Shown piece after piece: positions 23,629 to 35,188 of a DNA stretch of 64,000 nt. Origin of the DNA: Cladorrhinum sp. PSN259 (taxonomy: Eukaryota > Ascomycota > Sordariomycetes > Sordariales > Podosporaceae); contig MU867138.1 of the NCBI GenBank assembly GCA_033725935.1, forward strand, positions 1-64,000, written 5' to 3'. The translations under genes and the position numbers were made by a program. The notes beneath the pieces were generated by a model. The model saw nothing but the letters and a program-made list of their open reading frames with translations. It was not told the DNA's origin and searched no databases. The first letter of the stretch is position 1, and each line of letters begins with the position of its first letter.

Positions 23629-26606
23629 TCGCACCCCCGAATATGAGAAATTCATTGAGGATCTGCGTGTCTGGCACGAGAAACGCGGCACACCGTTTGA
23701 CCCCGAACCCAAGATGGGCAACCTTAGTATTGACTTGCTCAAGCTGTTCAATTACATTGTCGAGAATGGTGGCTACGACAAGGTCTCGGATGAGAAGCTG
23801 ATGTGGCGCAAAATGTGCGAGGGCCTGGGGTTGATGCGACATAACGCACCAGCAGATGCATATACTCTCAAACAGATCTTTTACAAATACCTTGCGTCTT
23901 GGGAGATTAAAACGGTTCACAAGAAGGAACCACCTCCGCCCGAGATCCTCGAATTCACCACCGCCAAGGGAGGAGGGCTCTTGACACGAACGGTGGAAAA
24001 CTACCAGGCCAGAATTAAGACAGACAGAGAGGAATCTGAGGACGGCACTCCTAGTAGAGAGCGCCCCGTCGCCGATACACCCTCTTCTTCGGCTCGGGCC
24101 TCCCGTGGTCTCAGAGAAGCGCCGGCTCCTAGAGTAATATTCCACCCCGATACCAACTCGTCTCGACAAACAAGACACGCATCCGGTGGACAACAAACAG
24201 GGACACCCGGCTCTTCTAACTCGCACTCTCAACAATCTCATCCCCAGCAGCATCCCCACCAACATCCACACTCTCATAGCAGCACGCCCATACCAGTACA
24301 TAGCCAGAACCATCCGCCTCCAGCTCGGGGGAATGTATCACATATGTGGGGACCTGTTGGCCCAGATTCGAGCAACCCTATGGTTACAAACTACCAGCCA
24401 GCGCCTTTACAAGCGCAGGCCTTGCCTTTCCGAATCGTGGATACACCCGCGAGCAACCCGGATCTTTTCATGAAGAAGCAGCGACTCGCAAGGCAACCAC
24501 CAGCTCCCCTACCTCCTGTCCCAAACCCAAGTTCGATCATTCGTGCTTCAATTCCTCCTGGTAAGTAGATCGTGGTGCCCTAGATTCTCTAGATACTAAT
24601 ATCACGCAGGGACGCTCGATGGTCCGAATATCTATGACAGGTGTCTTCTGGCTCTTCGTTCTGGCATCCGCGCCGAGCAAGCATTTGGAGCCCATCATCT
24701 GCTGAAAATCTCATTTGAGCGCGGCGACAAGTACAAATTCTCAGCCTTCTGTGGACTGGCTGAGGGCTTGACAGAGTTTTCTCTGGGTGTTGGAAACATG
24801 TTCTATCATGTGAACTGGACCGTCTGTTACGATCCGGACTATGACGAAGGCGATATCGGAGAGTTGGATGGTATCAATGGCACCCCTGATATCTTGGGAA
24901 GGATCGCTCGTCTTCAGCCCAAAGATGTGCACGACAACTTTCAGCCTTCGGAGTTCACTGACCGATTCAACCTGATCCTCGAGACAACACAAACAATCCG
25001 CAACATGGTCATGATGCCTGACAATGCTCTTTTCATTGCAGATTATCCGCCTATCAGAGATCTGCTTTGCATTCTCCTCCATCTGCCGCCATTGGATCTT
25101 GTCGTAGAGCTCAAGCACCTTGCTCTCGAGATCGCAGAACAGATCGTCCAGTATTTGGTTCTAGACCAGGAGGATCCTCTATACAAGACTTTGCTTGAGC
25201 AGCTCGAGTCGACCGACAGGGGGGTTATTGTAACATCACTTAGAGCGCTGAATAGGATCTCGCTCTTCCACCCAACGGAAACGAACAAGCTGTGCAAAGT
25301 ACCGGCAACGGTGATCGAAAACCTTAGGAACTGGCTCCTATTGAACGACGAGGACCTTCTAGATATGACGACGGACTTCCTTTACCAGTACACAGCAGTC
25401 GTCGAAAATCTCGACACCATGATAAAAAGCATCAACATGGAACATTTGGTGACGCACCTCGTCCGACTTCTGTCTCACGGAGCTAAACGCTCCCACCGCG
25501 AGTTTGTCGTCAGCGAGGCGCAAGTCGCCCATGAACCACCTTCCGAAAATGTAGTCCCGACACCTCGAGACCTGTTGGATCGCTTGTTAGCCCTCAACGA
25601 CCAAGAGCGTTGTTGCACATGGATCAAGTGCTTTTTCGTTGAGGACGCTGATTCCCACATCACGCAGCTGGCTATATGGCAAGCATACAATGCTGCCTTC
25701 CTTGAGCCACTCAAGCGCCTGGGACGCCAAATGATCACTGCTCCAGAGTTTATTAAGAACATCACGACAGTTTACCCCAATTCGTTCGCGCATATTGTGC
25801 AGGAACCGAACCCTAATGGCCAACCTACCCAGCGCTATCTCATCCGCGGAATCAGGCCACGGCAACATCCTATTGGCCTTGATGGGCGCGGATACTTCCA
25901 GTGCAAATGGAACCACCCCTCCGGTAACCCTCACATTCAGTGTCCGATCTGGCACTGCACGGCGCAGAGCATGTGGGAGCATATTCTCGAGCAACATTTG
26001 AACGTGACACGCGGCCCAGACGGCAAGTATCAGAATCGCGAAGGAGTCTTCCACTGCGCCTGGGCGGGCTGTAGAAAGTATCCTGCGCCGGGAACAAAGC
26101 TTCCTGTGTTCCAATTGATGGCTCACCTCAAGATCCATCTAAAGGAGGAAGAAGCCAGGCATCAGCCGGCCGCCCAGGAACCATCTGTCCCTACTTCTCC
26201 TGCCAGACAACGCTCCTCTTCCTCGTCATCTGCCGGTCATGCTTCTTCGAAACCGCGCATCGTCCGCCCGGCAAAGACCATCACTGTCAGCTACGAGGAA
26301 ACAGCCAGCGTGCGGGACGAGCGAAATCCCAACGTTCCGCCTCAGCCAGCCGGGATTCCGTTGTCTGCTGTTTTGATCCTGAGGAACATTGCACGAAACA
26401 TCGTTAAGACGGAAAGCGAGCAGGTACTGGTGGACAAGGGAGAGAAGGAAGGATGGAACGAGCGACTTTTCAGGCCGGTGATGCCGAGACTGTGGGAGAT
26501 CTTCACTGAGAACCGGCTGTTGACTCCGTATATTACCAGTCTTTTTGAGCTGGTGGAGCGCGAGAAGGGGTTGTTCGCTTCTTCGGCTTCTTCGGATTCG
26601 GATTAG
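23591..26606 (+). CDS. RSC9: RSC chromatin remodeller subunit Rsc9 (ARID + RFX), 988 aa
   Basis: DNA-binding subunit of the RSC-type SWI/SNF complex in the nucleus. Exons are 23591-24560 and 24610-26606; the 49-bp intron joins as SIPPG-TLDGPN. The ARID domain lies at residues about 10-100 (YEKFIEDLRVWHEKRGTPF, VEHVI, LLKLFNYIVENGGYDKV, LYKYLASWE-like end). A His/Gln/Pro-rich disordered region follows, then an all-helical repeat region (about 370-620). An RFX-type winged helix is at about 678-740 (AIWQAYNAAF, MITAPEFIKNITTVYP). Two C2H2-like elements follow near 751-790 and 804-838 (CKWNHPSG...CPIWHC; CAWAGCRK). This order matches the fungal Rsc9/ARID2 family. The start was chosen as the first ATG in frame; an out-of-frame ATG lies 10 bp upstream. 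Confidence 0.92.
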
Positions 26607-29600
26607 TGGTCTAGGTGGAGGAGCCGTTGAGCATAAGCAAATGGTTTGGAGTGGAGAATGGGGGAATGATCCAAGGTTATAATATGGGAAGTTGAATGAA
26701 GAAATGAAATTGCGATTTTTCCCTCTTCAATTTGTCATGGAGGCGAAGGGAAGAAAGGGAAATGAAACAAGGCGAATGGAGTGGGAATCGGATTAGGGAA
26801 CGAGGCAGGAGGATGAAAGGGTGAAACGGGTCTCGTTTATGTATCTTTTAGGTGGGGGGGGGGTCTCTTGTCCGTTCCTTCCTTTTTTTTCTTTTTCTCT
26901 CTGTTCTTTTTGTTCTGGGCTCAATGAAAACCGTTTCAGTGTGAGTTTTTATTGTGTATTATAAGATTAATACCCTTAACCTGGCGTTAACCTGATCGAA
27001 GTCGGTAGTCGGACACACCAATAAAACCGTCAGAAAATACATATTAGATGAAAAAGACATTTCATGAGACATAATGTGACACTCGCATGGGCTTGTGTTG
27101 CTATTTGACGGCTGTGGGTGGCACGCCCATCGACGCGTCATCGTGAGCACCAGCGGTATCTCCCGGGCGACAGGGTACGGTACGAAACTACAGATCAAGC
27201 TGCGCGTCACCCTCACGATAGTTTTAAAGTTTCGGGGTCAACCAGATGGCCGGGCTGGTCCAGCTTGTCAGTGCAACCTGGCGATCGAACGGCCCTTTAT
27301 GTGCGGTCGGCGGCGAACGACAGGGTACCCCGCTTCCGGGCCCTCCCGCCATGGGATTTCGCGACGCTGGGGAAAAGTATGCTGAAAGTATCGTGAAATG
27401 AACAACAGGAGACAAATGGGTGGGTTTGGGTGGTACAAAGTACATACTTGGGTCCGAGCTTTTTCGTGGGTCCGGCTTGCGTCCCGTGTCTGTGTGTGTG
27501 TGCGTATGTGGCGACGAGGTTTGAGGCTATCGTGAGATCTGAGATCTGGGGTAAATCAAAGGCGGCGGGCCCGTCCTTCGATTGGCTTACCGGGTGGTCG
27601 GGATCGAAGAATGCGATGCTGTGGCGGCTCGCTTGGAGCCGGCCAGGGGAGCGCCGAAAAAAAGATCGTGAAGACCGTTTTGATGGGACCTGGAGCGGGC
27701 TGGATTAAAAGGCTTGGCATGGACCAAGAGGTAGCCTTGTACCTTGTATTTTTTGACGACATTCCATCATCGTGAAGCCTGTCGCCATCAATCAGGCATG
27801 TGCCACCATGAAAAGAGCGATTATTGTCGAAAAAGACAGGACAAGAGGAAAAGAGGTAGTCAAAACAGGGGGATAGCTGGTCCTCCTGGAAACTTTTGGG
27901 CGGTAATGCCCTTTCTGCCTCAGTTCGATGAGGTGATTAGCTGTCTCGACGGACTTCATCAAAGTTCCGAATACTGGCGTGGGGTGGTGAGTTCCCAGAA
28001 GCTCCGACTAGGGTGGTATGATCTGGAATCGGCCGAAGAGATGAAAAGAAACTGATTCTAGGTGCCATCAGTCCATCGCCCACGTTCTCGACTCTATTAA
28101 TTCGGCCTAAGGATCTAGCTTGCATGTTCGAGTATTTGTCATTTTGTTGACGCGTCACCCGAGAAAAAATGATAGCATCGGGAGATGGGTGTGATTGAGA
28201 GTTAGTGTTGCATGAGGCTTGCCGTGCTTGTGCGGGGCATGCGGTCAGCATCTCATTTTTCCTATCACTACCAGGAGATGCTTTGTTCCGATGAACGGCG
28301 CTTTTGTCCAAGAGATCGGCAACAGTATGGCCCCTTTGAGTCCTTGTTCCATGGATCACCGTTGTCCAGAAGCCGTTCCAGGCCTTCCGCTGTTGCTGAT
28401 CCGCCGTTCGGGGGCAATCTAGGCTCGGCAAACCGCCGGGGATGACGGCACAGGATGAAACGTTTGGTTGCGCTGTATCATCAAGTACAGTACCAGCGCG
28501 AGTCAAGCATGAGGTCTGGTCTCGGTGTTCGGATTCGGGATTTGATGGGTTCCCACATGATCAGCCATTTTCTCTCCCATGAAACACAACCTGATGGTGT
28601 ACAAGGGTGATGAATCTCGATATCCGTGTGGGTTGTATTGCGTCTCTTGGCCTTTATGAACAGTTAATGCTCCCTTATTGAGGAAGCTTTCGACCGTTAT
28701 CAATAGCTGTGAGAAGTTGCTCGAGACGCGATTAGGCTCCCATCCCGCACTCATATGCAGGGATGTGATGCAGGGCTGGTTCCAACAGTGCTCACCGCTC
28801 TCGATAGCGGATAATTTCGTTTCTGTTGATATTTTCTTGGTGGAGGGCTTTTGATGCAAGTGTGGAAAAATAGATGGGAATCTAAAAATTGCGCCCCCAC
28901 GGCGAAAGACACCCATGTTCACTTGGGCACCGCATCGGCTGACCGGGGTTTACCGACCGAAGAGGCTGCTGCAGCCCACCCGCATTCCTGGACCTGAGAG
29001 AGCGGGGTCAATTCCATCCCAAACAGGAGTGACAGTGAGCCAGCAGGCACTCCCCTGTATCTCGCGAGAAAGGCACAAATACCACTTCTGACAACACCAG
29101 ATGACTCTCGCTTTCCGGGATTGTCCAAAGTATACGCATCATGATGTGGGCCCAAGGGCTCGTATTGTCAGATGCTATCTTGTTGATCACTCGAAGCCAA
29201 GAACTCTGTTAGAAAGTGGACTTCTTCAAGTCCCTGAACGGTGTGACAGCCACGTTTGTTCTTTGTGACAAGTGTGGAGTTTGCTGGGTGTGGGTTGGAG
29301 GGCTGGAGGGCTGGTCCACGCCAACAATGCCAGCCCTGTCCAGATTTCTCCACCTCCCCTGTTGACTTTGTGATGGCCGCGATAACTTGCCTTTTTGGAA
29401 AGGCCTGAGAAACAGGCGACTTGGCCGTCATCCGCGGTCCTGAGACCCGCGATCAGAATTCTGGTGCACGGCACGTTTCCCGAGAAATGCTTGCTGGTCT
29501 TGTGACTTGATTCTCAAGCTTTGGGTCCCGCCGGCATTGTTCACCGCTTGGCCCTGCCGCATCAGCAATTGGGACCCGGGCAGTGACTTCTTAACATCAG

Positions 29601-30400
29601 TGAAGAACTTAAATATATGAAGGGGACCTGTCTCGTTCACAACTACAAAAGTCATTACAATTACCATTACGCTACAGACCTTAACCTACTGCAACCACAC
29701 CAGTTACATTCGGAATCGCCTGCTACAAGGTACGTTAATCTATACCCAATCACTCCAGTATCCATTCTGTCGTTTGAGGCCCAGATTATGTAGCCCCGCC
29801 TGGTGTGCTGGCGGGGCATCCAAGTGGACAGTCAGGCTAAGTCCTGAGAAACGGGGCGTGAATCGGTGCAGGATGGTGCCGCCATCAAGTGGTTCTAACA
29901 ACTTGCATCACCCGTCGTGCCACCCTCCGAAAGTGCGGGGGATGTCGTGCTGTACGCTGTGCCGTGCTTACACACTTGCGGTAAACGCCTTGTTTGCTTT
30001 CCATGAGCTTTACAGGTGTTTGAAGGACGGCCGCTTGAACAAGATTTCCCAGCTTGTGACGGTTGGAGACCGATCGGGATTTCTGTGGTACCAAGTTCTG
30101 GGTTTTGGTGAGCAAAAGCTTATTTTCCTGTGCTGCAGCCGTTGTGACCAGTAAACGAGAAAAAAAAAGTGCGTGGAGAAAAGAGCAGCAGCACTCCATC
30201 CCAATACATCGAATTGCATCAGCAAATCCCTGAAGCCGGCATAGACCAATCTCGACTCGCCCCTCCGCCACAGGTCTGGATCCCGCTATCTCCAGCCTTT
30301 GCCTCATCCGACCTCCGGCAGCTCCCTAGTACCTGACTTTGCATTGTCTCCGAGCCGTTTCCAACCGTGCTCGCCCTCCCGGTGCGGTCTGTTTCTTCGA
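26607..30400. other. 3.8-kb stretch with no recognisable gene
   Basis: Holds the RSC9 3' region (G-run near 26854, T/C-rich tract at 26876-26930) and upstream DNA of the SDR gene. Open frames are at most about 190 codons, overlap on both strands and lack motifs. Confidence 0.5.
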
Positions 30401-30412
30401 TATAAATAAAAG
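30401..30412 (+). promoter_or_regulatory. TATA box of the SDR gene
   Basis: TATAAATAAAAG is a near-perfect TATA element about 380 bp before the SDR start codon. It implies a long, CT-rich 5' leader. Confidence 0.6.
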
Positions 30413-30786
30413 GCACCTGGCGGTCCGGTCAAGCTGTTGGGTCCCTTTTTGTTTTCTTTCGAGCAGTTTTGTGGTCGCTATTGAGGAGCCCAGGTACTTT
30501 TAACGTACCTTAAACCCCCTTGCGGATTATCCCCCTCAGCCCGTTCTCAACCCTCAAGTACAAGAGCTCCTTTGTTCGCCGTGCGAGAAACCCTCACCGT
30601 CGTACAATTACCGAGGTCCCTCATTCGACCCAGCTCCGTTCATTCGTTCCATCCGACTTTGCGTCCCTAATTGCGTTTTTCCCTACAAGCCTTTTTTCTA
30701 CATCTTAGAAAAGGGTCTCTCTTCAGCAATCTTTGCGCCAAACAAGATCTCAACCTCGCTCAACAATTCCAGCAAACATCTGCAAA

Positions 30787-31941
30787 ATGGCTGCTGCTGC
30801 GCGCACCATCCGGATGGCCCCTCGCCTTGCGGCGCTTGGCCGACCTACCATTGCCCGCCCGGTGCCCTCAATTGCTCACCGCGCCGCTTTCTCTGTATCG
30901 GTGAGCCGCTTCAAATCCGAGGTGATCAAGGAGACTGAGGTCCCTGTTACCGTCTACAGCCCAGACTCCAAGGGTACCGCTTCCTCCAGTTCCGATCACT
31001 TCACCATCCCAGTCAAGAATAACTCCCGTCCTTTGGAGCCCAATCCGGAGGATGAGGATATTGTTCCTCTCCAGGACAAGGTTTACAACCAAATGCCTCG
31101 CACTCTCCAGAAGATGAGCGTCCATGGCAAAGTCATCATCATCACTGGGTAAGTTCCACTTCCTCGATAAAGACGGTGGCTTGTTCGAATCTGTCACTAA
31201 CCAGCTAATAGTGGCGCCCGTGGTCTTGGAAATCATATGGCTCGTGCTTGCGCTGAGGCTGGCGCTAAGGCTATCGTCATCTTTGATGCCAACCAGGACC
31301 TGGGAGATGAGTCTGCTGCTGAGCTTCACCAGAAGACTGGCCTTCCCGTTTCATTCTTCAAGGTCGATGTCCGCGACGGCAATGCCATTGATGCTGCCGT
31401 TCAGAACGTCGTGGATCTTTACGGGCCCCCTGACGTCCTTGTTAATTCCGCCGGTATTGCGGATTCCAACATCAAGGCCGAGACGTACGACCCAGCCATG
31501 TTCCGCCGCCTGATCGACATCAACCTGACTGGCTCGTTCCTCATGTCTCAGTCCGTCGGCCGTGCCATGATGGCCGCTGGCAAGCCTGGATCCATCATCC
31601 TCGTTGCCTCCATGTCCGGCTCCATTGTCAACTTCCCTCAGGAGCAATCCTGCTACAACGCCTCCAAGGCTGGTGTGATCCAGCTCGGCAAGTCTCTCGC
31701 CGCTGAGTGGGCCAAGCACAACATCCGTGTCAACTGCATCTCACCCGGTTACATGGACACTGCTCTCAACAAGGTCCCCGCTCTTGACGCACAGAAGAAG
31801 ATCTGGAAGCAGCTCACCCCTCAAAACCGTCTGGGTGCTGTCGACGATCTCAACGGTCTCTGCGTTTTTCTTGCCTCGGATGCTTCTGGATTCATGACCG
31901 GCTCCAACGTTATCATTGACGGTGGTTATACCCTCTATTAG
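30787..31941 (+). CDS. Mitochondrial-type short-chain dehydrogenase (arabinitol/mannitol dehydrogenase group), 363 aa
   Basis: NAD(P)-dependent oxidoreductase of the classical SDR family. Exons are 30787-31148 and 31212-31941; the 63-bp intron interrupts the cofactor motif, which is restored as TGGARGLG. Other family marks are NSAG, a Ser-containing SIILVASMSGS strand, the YNASK catalytic pair (Tyr near 269), and the SPGYMDT and IDGGYTLY ends. The C-terminal 240 residues resemble fungal D-arabinitol 2-dehydrogenase and L-xylulose/mannitol reductases. The first ~42 residues are Arg/Ala/Ser-rich without acids (MAAAARTIRMAPRLAALGRP...), a likely mitochondrial presequence. A further ~75-residue linker precedes the Rossmann domain, making it longer than cytosolic homologues (about 270-280). 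Polyol substrate is inferred from family resemblance only. Confidence 0.9.
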
Positions 31942-34428
31942 TTTTCGTCGCATGCACGCTTTTGCTTCGGATACCCTATAGACGGTTCTGGTTGGTGGTT
32001 CAGCAAAAGAAAAAAATACCCCTTGACGACAAGTAGACCTGGCTTTTTCTTGATGTTTTAGCCCGTTTGCTTCGTCTCGGTTAATGGCATACCCAACGGA
32101 TTGCGGATGATGACGACCTTTCTTTTCTTCTTCATTCTCATGGCGTACGATCTGGTTTCTATCTTCTCCTTCAGCGATGTTTGGACTGGGGTTAATGGTT
32201 TCTCTTTGGCGCATAGTGATTTCTGGGCGAGGATTCTTGCTTGGGGGGACTTTCATAATTCTCGTGCTGCATACAGACACGTCAAAAAAGATTTTAGCAT
32301 TACTGGTTAGGGGTGGTTGACGATCCCATCACTGTTTTATTTTCGCTATGAATAGATGTCAAATATTGGCAATAAAGAAATAATGATCTTATTTTCATGA
32401 ACTCTCGTTAGTTTTGATGGTGTTTGCTTTCCTTTCGCCTGTTATTAGCCTCATGAGACCGTATGATTCAAACAGCTGAATTGTTGCTTGGTTCGTTGAC
32501 AGCATGTCTTAAAAACATTAACGCTTTCTTCATATTAACCAGACTGAGAACCGACCCACTCAGAAAAGCCGTCTTTGCCGAGAAGCTTGTGGTTGACGTA
32601 AACATGTACATCACCAAATATGACGTTACCATATGATCGAGATTCATCAGGGGGGGGGAATAAGGCATCCGAAGATACTTGAATGTACACAGCGGGTACA
32701 TTCTTTGATAATTGTCAATCAGCGGAACTTTATATCCGTATGAGGCTGAAGTTGTTTTGATGATACCCGGAATAGTGAGGTGATCAACTTGGCAAGAACA
32801 GGAAAGAAATACCTGAAATGATGTAATTCAAGTGATTGCAAAGGAGTATGATCGAATCGAAATGTGTGTCATTAAGAAGGGTTCTGAGCCTAGGAGGTAT
32901 AATACTTTAGGTGCTCGATGCCTTTTTTTTTTTCGAGATACTTTCTATCGTCTAGACAGTCTGTTGAGGCTTCCCGCCGCCACCTTTTGCATCGTTGGGG
33001 TTAACAATTGAACATGCAAGTTTCATTTCTTACTTTCAAGAACTGAATCACGCCAGCGACTATCATATCCATCATCTCTGTCCTTATCCCAGAACTCGAA
33101 CGAACTCCTTTGGAACTATTCTCTCAATGCATCTTCAAACTCCGTAAGAAAAAATGGTGGGACTTCTAGTCTGTTAAAATGGAGATTGTGTGATGCTGAA
33201 AGTGAGATTGATTACTTTTTATATTAATATTTATCGCGCCTTACCTCTCGATTTCTGCAACTAGATACTGTAAACAGGAAAGACACACAGTGTCATCTGA
33301 TAATCGACAGAGAACCGGACCATCTTGAATCTTTTCACTCATATCGTCAGTGTCTCATCCCAAGAGCAACAAGAGCTGAAACTAACTTAAATGCTCGGCG
33401 AAAATAATTAAAGTAAATAACTAAAATGATTCTTAGAAACTATGGTATTGTTTATCGAAAGAAAAGGTAAGAGTTCCAAATCCTCAAAAATCCACCTCAA
33501 GCCGTCCGTCCCCCCTTTTCTAATAACCAACCATCGGGCGCTTGAAGTAGGATTTAAAGTAGAATTTGAAGAAGAAGAAGAAGGTGTACCAAGAAAAGAA
33601 ATCTCACTCTATCGAGAAAGAAGATGAAGAAGGAAGAAGTAAAAGTTCGACAGAAACCTCGATCAAAGAACGAACGCCCACACCACCGGGGAAAAAAAAA
33701 TTGCTACACTTTTCTCCTCTTCTTTTTTCCCTGCCAGCCCTTTTTGCACCTTCCCTTCCCCTTTCTCCGATTTGTATGTTTCCCCCTTTTTTTGCCCCTT
33801 CTGGATGGAGGGATGGTGGAGAGGTTTTTCCCTCCCGATTCCCCCTTTTTCCATAGCCAGTTATTCACCCACGCCCACTTTTCCCTTTCCTTTTCCCTTT
33901 TTTTCTTTTCTCTCTACCCTCTTCCCTTAATCCTTTTTTTCATATTCTTCTACCCACAGTTCCCTTTTCCTTGCTGTTTCCCCCCATTCCTTACATCATC
34001 ACGCCCCCCTCGCTTCCCCGCTTCTTCAAGAAACTCTCTCTCCCTCTCTCTCTTACACTGGTAAGTGTAATTCCTACTCCTTGGAGAGAAAAGTGGTAAA
34101 AAAAATAAAAAGAATATACCAGTATCTCTCCTACTGATTCGCTCCCTTACTCCCTTACTCCCTTAATCGCTAACTCCCAAACTTCAAAATAAGTACAGAG
34201 AGAGAAGGAGAGAAGAAAGCAAAGAATGTAAAATAAACAAGAAGCAAAAATGCACTTGCGCCATGCCAGGTAGTAGTGCTATGTAGTTCATGTGTATTAT
34301 GTGCGGTGTTTGTTCGGTTCTTGAAACTTTTGTGGTTAGCTGTTATTTGTTTGCTTTTATGAGAAGGGGGAGGGAGCATTGATGATTGACGATAAATAAG
34401 TAGGTAAAAGCAAAACAGCCAAGCAATG
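31942..34428. other. Intergenic; pyrimidine-rich leader-like block
   Basis: Nothing coding was recognised. 33690-34060 is strongly CT-rich on the plus strand and ends in a CTCTCTCT run followed by GTAAGTG (34061), which resembles a fungal 5' leader with an intron donor. No coding exon could be attached to it before the assembly gap. Confidence 0.45.
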
Positions 34429-34432
34429 CCCC

Positions 34433-34484
<52 letters not shown>

Positions 34485-34594
34485 GGGGGGGGGGGGGTGG
34501 TTCGCGGGGTGGGGGTGGGGGGGAAAAATAAAAGGTTGTTGAAAATATTTGGGGACAACAACACCCGGAAAAAAAACTCNNNNNNNNNNACCCC

Positions 34595-34626
<32 letters not shown>

Positions 34627-34649
34627 ACCCCACCCCCACCCCCCCACCC

Positions 34650-34700
<51 letters not shown>

Positions 34701-34732
34701 AAAACCCCCCCCCCGGGGGGGGGAGAGGGGGG
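34429..34732. repeat. Homopolymer block with 10-N assembly gap
   Basis: Consecutive C25, A23 and G21 runs (34429-34497), ten Ns at 34580-34589, then about 100 bases of nearly pure C (34590-34690), A14, C10 and a G run. The composition is unlike the rest of the window and is best read as a poorly resolved contig join. Confidence 0.85.
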
Positions 34733-35188
34733 GTGATCGTTCAGTTGTGTCTGTTAGGTGAACAAGAATAATATTGTGTAAATAATCTTGGTAAACATCA
34801 AGCAAGACAAAACAAGAAAGATGGTGCGCGTAAATACTATGATTTTTTAAAGCAGACAAACAAGTTACAATCGTAAACGCCATTGCCAGCCATATCAAGT
34901 TGGGAAAAAATAAGAATAGCAAACAAATGTATCCCTGACATAACCAACCACACACAAAGAAAGAGACAATCCCCCCGCTAAATTTGATCAAATCTTCCGT
35001 GAGTAGGTGTGTAAGTAGGTTGGTGTTGCCAGGGTTGTTTCTGTCGAGCCCGTTACATGATAAAGAACATTCCATCCCAAGCGTGCGATCCCCAAGCTAA
35101 TGGGGAGACATAGAGAAAAAAATTGATACTCAAGTTTCGAGTCCAAAAGATTGCCCTATATCAGGGATATTGAAGAGGAAAAAAAAAA
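34733..35188. other. 3' flank of STE20
   Basis: AT-rich sequence downstream of the STE20 stop codon. No gene recognised. Confidence 0.5.

Noticed and set aside
34170..35075. 301-codon frame with poly-Gly
   Set aside because: Runs through the homopolymer block and the Ns; it is an assembly artefact, not a protein.
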